Positions 12,287 through 22,422 of a stretch of 64,000 nucleotides of DNA are shown here, one piece after another. The notes under the pieces are model-generated. The model saw nothing but the letters and a program-made list of their open reading frames with translations, was not told the DNA's origin and did no database searches. Positions within the stretch are counted from its first letter, which is position 1, and each line of letters opens with the position of its first letter. The position numbers and the translations under genes were made by a program. Source of the stretch: Metaphire vulgaris (Eukaryota > Annelida > Clitellata > Crassiclitellata > Megascolecidae); the NCBI GenBank assembly GCA_018105865.1, contig CM030851.1:7927828-7991827 (forward strand), given 5' to 3'.

Positions 12287-12524
12287 CATAGGCGTTGCCA
12301 CGGGGGGGGGGGGCCGGCCCATCTATTCGGGTTGGTAAAGGTTGTGGGATTCGCGCAAAACCATAGAGTAGCTGAGGGTAGGTAGGTAGGTTTAGTAGGA
12401 GAATAAACGAAAGACAGAAGTCCAAAGCGCTGAGAGCGCTTCATGCGAAGACCTTTTTGCTCGCCAAGACTTTTCATATGAAAACGTCGATGCCCCCATT
12501 TCAGGAATCCTGGCTACGCCACTG
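12287..12524. mobile_element. hAT-like MITE, CAGTGGCGTAGCC family
   Basis: A 238-bp element begins CATAGGCGTTGCCACGG and ends GGAATCCTGGCTACGCCACTG, shortened here. It contains the TTCGCGCAAAACCA block and the motif complement GACCTTTTTGCTCGCC shared with 63378-63596. Flanking 8-mers ATAGCATA and ATATCACC match at 5 of 8, so the duplication is decayed. Confidence 0.75.
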
Positions 12525-12529
12525 ATATC

Positions 12530-13320
12530 ACCACACTGTTACAGGTATCTGCTGTTTGTTGGAAAAATGGAATCCTGAATTATTCTGATTGTTGGAAAGT
12601 TTGTGTCTTCTATCAAGCGCTCATCTGATTTACTGGGAAAATGTTCCAATGCTCTAAGGTGACGAACATGCCTTTGACCGCCGATTTCAAATGCTGGTTT
12701 CGATTTAGGAATTCTCTTTCCGGTCAGCAAAGAACTTTGTGGTCCAGTGACCACAAGGGATGCCTCTCCTGATGGCGTTACATAATCACGCAGAATTCCG
12801 CTACAACGCTGCCCCTAGTATCACAGCGTCCATGTGTTAACCTTTAGTCTAGCCTAAGAAGACCCAGATGTTGACTGGATCGTCTGCAAAGCTGCGGTGG
12901 ACTTGACCCCTGACCCCAGTTTCATCGAGACTTGACACTTGTTTGCTGGTTTGTTTCTCGTTGGTCAGCGCTGTTGATTCACTGACCGCGCGCACATGTT
13001 AGCAGTAATTAATTATTGTTCACGGATTGCGTTACATCTGAAACCTCGATTTCCGTTGGAAATTCCACTTCCGCTGCACAGACTAGCGATTCTTTAGCGA
13101 ACTTAACCGCACCCAGTATTTCATCCAGGCATGTTAGGGGAGATTCCCAACGACAAAAATCCTCCCAAATCCCAACACTGGCGCAACTTTTTGCGTTCAA
13201 CTGTGTCTCTTTCCCTCCAGCCAAGTCAATTTCTCGGACCCCAAAGGCCTGGAGTCTGGATAAAACACTGACCGCATCAGTCGAATTTTCGAACACGCAA
13301 ATGGGGTCGGAACACTCCCC
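12530..13320. other. Unassigned sequence with an open minus-strand frame
   Basis: At 13009-13323 both strands are open for about 100 codons. The minus-strand frame (104 residues, MGECSDPICVFENSTDAVSV at its start) has a protein-like composition, but I recognise no domain, splice context or partner exon. It cannot be called a gene from the sequence alone. Confidence 0.25.
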
Positions 13321-13323
13321 CAC

Positions 13324-13623
13324 CAGTGGCGGTTCTACGTGGGGGATGAGTAGGGATGCCTCCCCACCGGATTTTTTTGCTTGTGAAACCCATTTTTGGG
13401 CAAATGTTTAGCAAAACTACGCGGGAAAAACTGCGGGTGAACTTTTTTGCTTGCCGACCTATTTTTCGGTAAAAGCGTAGGCCCCTAGTAAAATTAGGGG
13501 AAAATTTTCTTTTGTCAGTCTTTTCGGCAAAGTTTATTGATTTTTTCCTTCTCTTTTCATCTACCCACCAACTTTCTATGAATTCATTTCATCCCCCACC
13601 AATAAATCCTGGGACCACCACTG
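13324..13623. mobile_element. hAT-like MITE, CAGTGGCGGTTC termini
   Basis: A 300-bp element begins CAGTGGCGGTTCTACG and ends GGGACCACCACTG. It contains two TTTTTTGCTTG blocks of the recurrent motif on the complementary strand. ACTCCCCC on the left and ACTCCCTC on the right resemble a target duplication, displaced by 2 bp on the left. Confidence 0.7.
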
Positions 13624-13649
13624 ACTCCCTCCCCGACAAAACTGAGCGG

Positions 13650-14620
13650 TCGTCATCGACTAGTGGGGAAAAGGTAAAATAAATCCTGCAAATCGAATTG
13701 ACTGTAGGTTCAGAGACAGCTCCACAAAGGATATCCGGGAGGGAGGACCGTCCCCCTATTGAATGCCTGGCCCCATAAATGACCCCCCATAGCCTACTTT
13801 AGTGCATTCATTCTAAGCAGCTAGACTAGTCCAGGCTTACGAAAATTCCGCTACAGCGCTGCCCCTAGTATAATAATATTTTTCTCACGACGGAAGTCGC
13901 ATCTACAATTGTTGAAGACTAACATAAGACAGAGTAAAGTTAAATAGTTTCGTGTCATGCAGGCAAAAAGTGAATATGATGAAAGATAAAAATATATATC
14001 GCTCGATTTACAAGCAAACCACGTCTATATAGTGCTGTTGCATAGAGATTTCTGTTGCGAACAGTTTTGAATAGGCCTACATTGGCTGGTTGTGCGCAAA
14101 GCGGTTCTTCCGAGATTATTTCAAAATGTCCTTCTCTAATTAGTCCCAGATTTTAATTACGCTTGGCATTAAACTTCCACTGCACTGGAAATCCCCCCCA
14201 CCCCCCCATCTCAAGAGAAGCATTGTTTCGGTTGTTGGCTACGGAGCGGTACCGGTAATCGTATCCGATTTATACCAGGAGACCAGACGGACGGGAACGA
14301 CAACCCAGCCAGTCCCATCCCTACGCAATCGACTAAAATGAAACGCCGGTTAATCGGAATCCGATGATGGAAGGTTTCCAACTACTATCTGATGAAGGAA
14401 GCGCAATCAAACAGATGTCCATGTCCATGTCAGCGGCTGCAGCAGCAGTGGCAGCAGCAGCAGCATCTTGGACCGGAAGAGATCGCCGATGAAGGATTAA
14501 GCTGATGACATCCTCTGCCTCTGATATTATGTTTACTCCATTACTCTTTAGATAATTTCTTACATATGTAAGAACTTACAAGGAACCCCTATCAATTTCC
14601 GATTCCAAACTCAGGCCCAG
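13650..14620. other. Unassigned sequence with MITE debris
   Basis: A block at about 13720-13845 (with CATTCTAAGCAGCTAGACTAG) is related in inverse orientation to 21650-21835, so it is an unnamed dispersed repeat. A GCAGCAGCAG tract lies at 14435-14465. No gene was recognised. Confidence 0.4.
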
Positions 14621-14623
14621 ATT

Positions 14624-14840
14624 TTGTTTCCTCTGTGTCTGTCTCTGTCTGTCTGTCTGTCTCTCTCTCTTTCTGTCTCTGACTCTCTCTGTCTCTTTCT
14701 TTCTCTTTTCTATATCTCTCTCTATGCCTCTATCCCTCTATCTCACTATCTGTCTCTGTCTCTCTCTGCCTGTCTCTCTTTCTCTTTCTTTCTGTCTCTC
14801 TCTCTGTCTCTCTCTTTCTCTTTCTGTCTCTCTCTTTTTC
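14624..14840. repeat. CT / CTGT microsatellite
   Basis: A 215-bp polypyrimidine tract of TCTG and TCTC units. Confidence 0.95.
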
Positions 14841-14908
14841 TCATGTCTAATTTGCTCATTTGTAAGGATGCAAGCAATTCTATCTATAACCTTTTAAATA
14901 GATTATTG

Positions 14909-15096
14909 CAGTGTTTAATCTAGGCCGTTTCCGGGGGGAAAATTGCCCCTCCCCCGGAAATTTCAAATTCCCTCCGGAAATTTTGGCATACTACATGGAC
15001 TAACAGCAGCTCCCTAGCAGAATTCCCCTCCGTCTTTGTCAATTCCCCCCGCTTTTTCAGTTCCCACCGGAGTCCAGGAGTCTAGATTAAACACTG
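14909..15096. mobile_element. hAT MITE, CAGTGTTTAATC termini, perfect 8-bp duplication
   Basis: A 188-bp element begins CAGTGTTTAATCTAGGCC and ends TCTAGATTAAACACTG. It is flanked exactly by GATTATTG on both sides (14901-14908 and 15097-15104). It is an inverse-oriented sibling of 6673-6868. Both have CCCCGGAAATTT and CATGGACTAACAGC blocks inside. Confidence 0.93.
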
Positions 15097-15104
15097 GATT
15101 ATTG

Positions 15105-16370
15105 GACCTCAAGCGCTGTGCGATAAGCCTGAACGCTTCAGCAATATCGGTATGAAGAGGTTTTGAATACCAGATAGGCCATGGATACGACCAGTGCTCT
15201 CTCTCTTCAGATATGTTTCTATATGCACTGTGCCAATGTTACTGACGCTCTTTACAGTCCTAACTGTAATTTAGACGCAGATTAATGAACATTGATGTAA
15301 AGCTGTTTAATACTTGAAATTTATTCAAACTTGGGCATAAACTTCTGCGTGCAGATAAAGGCTCAGGAAAAAAGCACTGGACACAGTAATGATTAATTAT
15401 TAATCTGGCAAAGACCGACACATTCCAAATAAGTGTTGTGTTTGGCTAATGAGGTCCGGCAAATGCATGCAGCTGCGACTGCTAGACCACTAAACATTCC
15501 GCATTCTATGGGTATTTAACCATAGCCTAGGCTATGATTTAACGCCTTTCAGAAAGAATGACGGACAGGTGAAGGTAGGCGAAGACCTGGACAGGTGAAG
15601 GCAGATGATGACCCCCTTTGTCAATCATTCTGCCTTGAAGTCAATCAATTCCGTCAATTATTGCTAAATGTATAGTGTTCTACGTGGAATAGCAGTAGGG
15701 ATCAACATGTCTCTTGCTATGATTGGAATCTTAAAATTTGTGACCCAAAGGGCAAATTGGATGGAAGGTTGGACGGTGGCTGACTGATCTTCAGAGGGAG
15801 GGGGAGGGGTAGCCAGGTGGGTGATGAATCATCGCATTGCGGGGTTCTGAAGAAGGTACTAGATATAATGAAAGATATAGTTGAGTGACTCACTTCGGTC
15901 ATGATAGCGAAAGTGAGTGACTGGCTCCGTGAGGCGTTTCAGGTCTCAAGGTCCGAAGCTGTCTGTGGTCGGAGGCAGCGACCTGTCGATTATGTTGCCT
16001 CTGCTTTGAAACCATTGTAACGACAGAGTGGAATGGCGCTGAACAATCGCTTCAAAGGATCGACTAAATACGAAGACAAGGACACAATGGGCGTCTCCCT
16101 CCCGTGGCGCCATCTAGTGGGGGCCATCATCACCATGTCGTTAACAATAAACGGCTTTTATCGTTTGGTCGTTCGTGGTAGACAAAGTCAGATCAGCGCA
16201 TTCGCCGCTGTTGTTGTGTCGCTCTCGTTAGCACTTCGTGTTTGAACGGACGGATGAAGAGATGCCGTCGCTAATCGACCGGAAGGATATGTTGTCGTCT
16301 GATGGCCGAACGAATTCGCTAGTGTCGGTCGAGATACGCTAAGACATCAAATCGTTGCATACTGCCTAAA
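15105..16370. other. Unassigned sequence
   Basis: About 1.27 kb with no recognised exon, RNA gene or element. A 70-codon frame at 16033-16245 has no domain support. Confidence 0.4.
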
Positions 16371-16374
<4 letters not shown>

Positions 16375-16463
<89 letters not shown>

Positions 16464-16520
16464 CATCATCATCATCATCACCATTATCATCACCATCACC
16501 ATTATCATTATCACCATCGT
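16375..16520. repeat. ATC / ATT trinucleotide array
   Basis: ATC units, then a long ATT run, then ATC/ACC units, together about 145 bp. Confidence 0.96.
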
Positions 16521-16524
16521 CGTA

Positions 16525-17875
16525 GTTGTCACTCCATCATGCCCTATAACTGACGGCACCGTGGTTCAGTTGTCTGTGTCGTGAATAAATTGATCTCGTC
16601 GATAATTGTCTATTTCGCGTTTTTTTGCTCATCTGAATGGTTTTAAAGCAATCCGACTGATCTGTATAATCTATTTTGCATTTGATTGTTCGATTGTCGT
16701 TATCACTCTCTCTGTTGTTGCACCTATACCAGACTGCCAAGCAATCAATCAGGCCTATATCCTAAATGCCGACTGTACAATATGACAACAAGAAATGCGA
16801 GGATATGAGAGAATCAGATTTTGGGATCACACCTCTCTAGACCCAACATGACCTTAGTAACTATAATTCATCACAAAAGCGAAGTTTTGATTAACTTTAT
16901 GCATGCTTCACTATTCAGTAGCGTCGCGTTTTAAGCGTTGTAAAAGGAAACACACCACAGAATGTTCCCTATATGAGCTCGTCAGTTAGAGTTGTATAGA
17001 GTAAACTTGCTTTAAGACAGAGAGGTGTTTAAAATACTGTTGGAGTACAGTAAGTCAATGGACATTTAGGGGCTAAGATAATCGCTTAAGGGTTGCGGGG
17101 GTTGGGCGAACTGGAAGGGTTTTTCGGTCGAACCCCTGCTCCTCGATTAGCTAAACCAGGTACATCTAAAGTCATGTACGTGAAGCTCAGTCCAATGTTT
17201 TCTGGAAGGCGGACAAGTGTAGGCCAAGGCGTTGCAATGGGACCTGGCTTATCAAGTAAACCCCACATCTGTCCTGTATCTGTGCAGACAGAGTCCGGCC
17301 GCCCAGATGGCTGCAGCCGACTGCCTAATGACAATGCTCTCACTCACTGGTCAGCAACCTGGTCAGCCAGAGTGATTCACCCTCATTCTAATCTGCTGTG
17401 TCTTACATATCAGTCAACGGCTCGCATATATAGAGTATAACCGATTTCTCATGACTCTTTGCGTTAATAGTATTAACTGGTTGTATTAGATTTACTGTTA
17501 GCGTATAGTCTCGGGTATAGCTTTGTTTGTAGCCTAGATATAGGTTACTGCGCATAGTGTTTGAGTGATTCTTGCACATTTTGGATTACTAGTTCTTCGA
17601 TGGATTTACAGATGCTCAGCATACGGATTATATTCAAATTCATTCACAGATCCAACAATAGCATTTCTTCAGTGGATTAGATCGAATCATTGTCAAGATT
17701 TCATTCCGAAAACATTTGGGAATACATTAACTGCATTTCCAGCCAACTGGAAATCTTACTGGACGAATGGACGACAACAAGCAAACAATGGAAGAAGACA
17801 TACAGCATTGACAAACTATTGACCTATTTGAAATCAGATGTTCCATCAGTATTTCTCAATGCTCACCTGTAGTAA
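16525..17875. other. Unassigned sequence
   Basis: No gene is supported. Frames of 60-115 codons exist, for example at 17093-17440, but lack recognisable domains. Confidence 0.4.
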
Positions 17876-17879
17876 TCAC

Positions 17880-18395
17880 AGTGGTTTTAGCAGTGGTGGC
17901 GGCGGTGGTAGTAGTAGTAATCGTAATATCAGTACTACTGCTACTACGATTGCTGCTACTGTACTGCTGCTGCTGCTGTAGTAGTAGTAGTAGTAGCAGT
18001 AGTAGTAGCAGTAGTAGTAGCAGTAGTAGCAGTAGCAACAACAGCAGCAACAGCAGTAGTGGTAGTAATAGTAGTGGGGTAGTAGTAGTCGCAGTGGAAG
18101 CGGCAGTGGTGGCTGTAGTAGCAGTGGTTATAATAATAGTGAGACTAATAGTAGTTGTTGTAATGGTGGCGGTATTAGTAGTGGTTGTAATAATGATTGG
18201 GTAGTAGTAGTTGCAGCAGTAGTGCAAAATTAGTCATAATATTGGGGTAGTATTAATAGTAGTAGTAATAATAGTAGTTAGTGTGGAGTCTAATAGTAGT
18301 AGTTGAAATAAAATTGTGTTAGTAATAGTAGTTATCGTAGTGGGGTAGTAGTAGTAATTATAAAAGGTGTGGGTAGTAGTATTAGTAGTAGCTGT
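17880..18395. repeat. AGT/AGC trinucleotide array
   Basis: A degenerate array of GTA/GCA-type triplets over about 500 bp, the oldest-looking of the trinucleotide arrays here. Confidence 0.9.
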
Positions 18396-18398
18396 GGG

Positions 18399-18907
18399 CA
18401 GTGGCAGTTCCACATGGGGTTCGGGGCCCGTGCTCCTTGTTGAACGTCTGGCCCCCTGTTGGTACCCTATACTTTTTACTACATACCTAGCAACAAATAG
18501 TTGCCCCCATGTTTAGAAGTCTCCACTCTAACGCCCCTCACCCCCACTTGCCAAATCTTGGAGCCGCCATTTCAAGGTTATTTCGATGATTGTGAATTTA
18601 GGGGGTGTCTGTAAAATTTGTGGACTCTGCCAAATAAGCGTGAAAAGAAGTCACCCCATAAAAAGTCTGACAGGCAAAAGACCCAAAAACCTTATCAAAT
18701 CTCAAAAAAATTGTCTCAAAAAAGTCTGAAAAGAAAGAAAAATGGTCATCAGAGAGATAAAGTTGGGGTTGTTACTCCTCGAATTAGGGCGGGCGTTGTT
18801 CGAGGGTTATTTAGGATACATACCATTTTTAGACTAGGGAATCTTAGGGGATGTCGACCTCAAATGGAGGAGTGTTAGGGGCGCTTAAAAATAACCCTGC
18901 GCCTTTG
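18399..18907. mobile_element. hAT MITE (CAGTGGCRGYTCC family), interrupted
   Basis: The left end CAGTGGCAGTTCCACA and the GCCCGTGCTCCTTGTTGA, ACAACAAATAGTTG and TTGCCAAATCTTGGAGCC blocks match the copies at 56789-56967 and 57971-59100. The right terminus is split by the element at 18573-18899. After that insert the sequence resumes CGCCTTTG, which aligns with the family ending CGCCACTG. The outer target duplication is lost in AGT repeats. Confidence 0.65.
18573..18899. mobile_element. hAT MITE (CAGGGTTATTTC family) nested in 18399-18907
   Basis: The left end CAAGGTTATTTCGATGATTG and right end AAAAATAACCCTG match the family at 20206-20608. The flanks CGCCATTT (18565-18572) and CGCCTTTG (18900-18907) match at 6 of 8, so it duplicated part of the host element's terminus on insertion. 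Confidence 0.65.
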
Positions 18908-19147
<240 letters not shown>

Positions 19148-19411
19148 AACAATGCTATGATCAGAAGCCAAGGCGATTTAAGGGTGTTGCTGCAATGAGT
19201 TATAGCCAGTGGCAAGGCCACGGGGGGAGGTTTGGAGGTTTTGAACACCCCCACTTGCCATCAGGGCCACCCGTGAGATTCGTGCATTTTTTGTGAAAGG
19301 GGGTAGGATAGGAGATAAATTAATTAACATGGCAGTTTCCTTCATTTCCCGGGGATCCGCTAATACATGCTAGGGAAAATGGAAGGAATCTATGAAATAA
19401 CGCAAATGTAG

Positions 19412-19413
19412 TG

Positions 19414-19454
<41 letters not shown>

Positions 19455-19482
19455 ATAATAATAATAGTAGTGGTTGTTGTAA
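19412..19482. repeat. AGT / AAT trinucleotide array
   Basis: A short array of AGT triplets passing into AAT. Confidence 0.93.
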
Positions 19483-19489
19483 TAGTAGT

Positions 19490-20195
19490 CGTAATAGCTG
19501 CTTGTGAGTGCCACTTCTTTGCACTGGTATTACTGTTGGTGGCCTTCAATTGTCCGCCCCTCATTTCTGTTTGGTGTCCACTTGCTTATATATAGATGTC
19601 CCTGGCTAAACCATCCTATAGGAACCGCTTCATTAATGGAACGCGGGGTTCCCAGAGCGATGCTCAACCGAGCGACTGATCAGCAATATTTTTGAAGGGA
19701 CGGCGGTCCTCGTAATGACCCCCACGGACCATTGAAACCCCAACAAAGGCTTTCCAATACGACGACGACGATGAAGGAACGTACAGATGTCTTCTTTCTG
19801 CTAATTGAAGGTAATCTCGTCCAACAGATCTCTCCCAAGGGCAAACTAAGTCCCGCAGTGCGGGGGAAGGAGGGGTGGGGGTTGTCGAAGACAATCCAGA
19901 CATGCATTAGGTTGAAATGTTGGCATTCTACCTATGTAGCCTAGTTATAAAACATCTTGGCCCGGGTGGCAGACAACAGAGAGGCTCAAGTCCAATAGCA
20001 GAAACTAGTAATTTTTCCTAATAGGCCTATATAGGCTCTACAGCAGTTGCGTCGTGTTCTTGGGCGTGCACATAATACAGTGTTCACTTTATATAGTTAA
20101 GACAAAGTATTAATGAAGGTTTCATATGTTTGTGCTGAAGTAAAAGTGTCCTCCTATCTTAAAAGAATCTTTTAATGTTTCACGTTAATCTGTCA
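19490..20195. other. Unassigned sequence
   Basis: About 700 bp with no recognised gene. Two frames of 70-79 codons at 19664-19944 overlap on opposite strands and lack support. Confidence 0.4.
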
Positions 20196-20205
20196 AAGCA
20201 GCTAT

Positions 20206-20608
20206 CAGGGTTATTTCTAGGATTGTGAATGGGGGGGGGTCTCCGGAAAATCTGTGCGGGTGTGTGTGGTTATTTTATTTCCTAGAATTGTAGGATTGTG
20301 AATTTGGAAGTGTCGGGAAAATCTGGGGGTGTCGGAATTTGGAAGTCTCTACCGAAAAAGGTTGACAAGCAAGAAAACGTTATCAAGTCTCAAAAAGTCT
20401 GACAAGCAAAAAAAAGTCATCCGAGGATAAAAGTTGGTACACAAGTACCTAAAAGTTGGGGGAGGTGTACTTCTCCATGGGAGTGGGTGTTCAGGGCTAA
20501 TTAGTATGCATTTTGTATACGTACCATTGTCACATTACCAAATTTGGAGGGTGTCTACCTCTATTTGGGGGGTTGGGGTTGGGGTGTTGGGGGTGTAAAA
20601 AATCCCTG
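20206..20608. mobile_element. hAT MITE, CAGGGTTATTTC termini
   Basis: A 403-bp element begins CAGGGTTATTTCTAGGATTG and ends GTGTAAAAAATCCCTG. The flanks GCAGCTAT (20198-20205) and GTAGCTAC (20609-20616) match at 6 of 8. The interior holds two copies of the recurrent motif (GACAAGCAAGAAAACG and GACAAGCAAAAAAAAGTC). Confidence 0.8.
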
Positions 20609-20619
20609 GTAGCTACCCA

Positions 20620-21165
20620 GAATTACCGTTCGTAATCGTCTTGCGCATCATCGTATTTGTTACCTACAATTACGCAGTATTTCGGGTGTGCTTATCTACC
20701 TGTTTCTAATTCTTGAGCTTTAGGACTGAATTCAAGTCTGAAGCGAACTAATCCTGAATAATGAGAATGCGATAGCGTCTCCTATATAAATCCATCGTGG
20801 GTTCACATCTTGACCCAGATGCTCCAAGGCTTGACTTGAGGTTCACAAATAAACAAAGAAAACGCCGGACATGCCGCAACCAGTATAATTAATCATTGGC
20901 GGCAGTCGACAGCAGCCGTCTAGCAACTAATTAGGTTAAAGGACGACAAACTTCCAGCCAAATAACGATCGTAACTGCCACATATTTAGCGGCGTATAAC
21001 AAGTGATTAGCGTTGGGCTGGGCACTGCCAACGCTAACGATTGTCGCAAGACGCAAACATATTAGATTTAACCGACGCTCTTGGTAAAGATTATAAACGC
21101 TGGCCTGTAATAATATAATTACTTGACGTGGGAAATTAGCCAGTTCTTAGGCCTACGGGCTGAGG
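20620..21165. other. Unassigned sequence
   Basis: About 550 bp. No gene or repeat edge was recognised. Confidence 0.4.
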
Positions 21166-21177
21166 GTCATTCTAATC

Positions 21178-21596
21178 CATGGCCGCCGAGAGGGGGCGGG
21201 GGAGGGGCAAATGCACAGGGGCCCAGCGGTCTGGAGGGGGCCCGGGCCGACGATGAATATGTATAATTAACAATAATAATTATAGCAATAACAACATTAA
21301 AGAAAGGTTAGGACGTTTGTTGAGCAGAGGGGCCCGGCAAGCAAGGGGGCCGAGACCTGAGGACACATAAAAATACAACATCAAAAGGAACAGAAGGGAC
21401 AGAAGGGATACAGCGTGGAAAAGAGCGACAAGCAAAAAACAAAAGTCATCACTAATTGTTAAGAGTTGCAAATTGTGAACTTATACTTCGGTGAAATCAA
21501 TGATGAGCAAAAAAAGGTCGTCAGCTAATTTTCTGACTTGTCGGGGGCCCGCCGGCCATTCTGCACAGGGGCCCGGAATTTCTCTCGGCGGGCCTG
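21178..21596. mobile_element. hAT MITE, CAGGCCCGCCGAGAG termini, perfect 8-bp duplication
   Basis: A 419-bp element begins CATGGCCGCCGAGAGG and ends CTCTCGGCGGGCCTG. It is bounded exactly by TTCTAATC on both sides (21170-21177 and 21597-21604). The interior has GGGCCC-rich subterminal blocks, an AT-rich centre and two copies of the recurrent A-rich motif. A close relative sits in a TA microsatellite at 38277-38570. Confidence 0.9.
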
Positions 21597-21956
21597 TTCT
21601 AATCAGTTACCATGAAACTCAAACTTCATGCGTGTACTAGGTCTACAGATAAGTGGCGGTTTCAGCATTTGGGAAGTGAGGGGTGTTGGGGTTGCAACTT
21701 CTAAGCATTGGGTCAAATATTTTTCATAAACCTGAACTAGTCTGATTGCTTAGAATGAGTGCGATACAGTATGGGGACCAATGTGGACCGAAATTAAACG
21801 AGGGTACTGGTCCTCCGTGGAACCGCTTCTGCTACAGATCAAAGCACACGTGATGTGCGCCGTTATAGGGGGGGGGGGTATGTGGCTACCTCTGCGAGAA
21901 AGATGGAAAGAAAATTTCAAAAGTGCCCATAGAACGTTTTAAGCCTTACAAGTTTC

Positions 21957-22360
21957 CAGGGACGTATCTAGGCATGGAAGTTAGCCTCCCATGAATTCAA
22001 GCCCAAATGGCGTTGCGGGCTCAAAAGGAATGGAGGGGAGTGAATCTTGGCAGGGACGTCATTTGGGGGGGGGGCATTTGCCCCCCCCCTGATTTTGAGG
22101 GGAAAATTTTGTTTGCCAATGTTTGTGTTATTTAGATTTTACACGCCCTAAAGGAGTGCTTGATGATGTCGAGTAATTTGAAGTAACTACTTTAACTAAC
22201 CGCGAAAATTGGCTGACACGCAAAAAAGGTCGTCAGCTTTTTCGCAAACTTGTAACTTGTCAGGTCGAAAGTGTTTTGCCCCCCCCCCTGAAAAACAGTG
22301 AAATGACGTCTCTGAATCTTGGGCTTCACCCCCACTAAAAAAATCCAGGCTACATCCCTG
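21957..22360. mobile_element. Outer hAT MITE of a nested pair
   Basis: The termini are CAGGGACGTATCTAGGC and CCAGGCTACATCCCTG. Exact target duplications CAAGTTTC lie at 21949-21956 and 22361-22368. The host portion is only 21957-22050 plus 22315-22360. A second element, with its duplication, fills the centre. The right duplication ends 54 bp before the splice acceptor of the following exon. Confidence 0.92.
22051..22314. mobile_element. Inner hAT MITE of a nested pair
   Basis: A 264-bp element begins CAGGGACGTCATTTGGGG and ends ATGACGTCTCTG. It is flanked exactly by AATCTTGG (22043-22050 and 22315-22322). It contains GCAAAAAAGGTCGTCAG, the recurrent motif. Its termini differ from those of the outer element beyond the first eight bases, so it is another family. 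Confidence 0.92.
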
Positions 22361-22407
22361 CAAGTTTCCAAACTTCTTTTTACAAGCATCTTCATCGCTG
22401 TCTTATC

Positions 22408-22422
22408 GTTATTTCTTTGCAG
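22408..22422 (+). promoter_or_regulatory. 3' splice acceptor
   Basis: A pyrimidine-rich stretch ending TTTGCAG precedes the long exon. There is no ATG between it and 22471. Confidence 0.65.

Noticed and set aside
13009..13411. Open frames of 104 and 131 codons on opposite strands
   Set aside because: Protein-like composition on the minus strand, but no recognisable domain, exon partner or conservation evidence.
17880..18395. CRISPR-like periodic array
   Set aside because: Periodicity is a degenerate trinucleotide repeat with no unique spacers.
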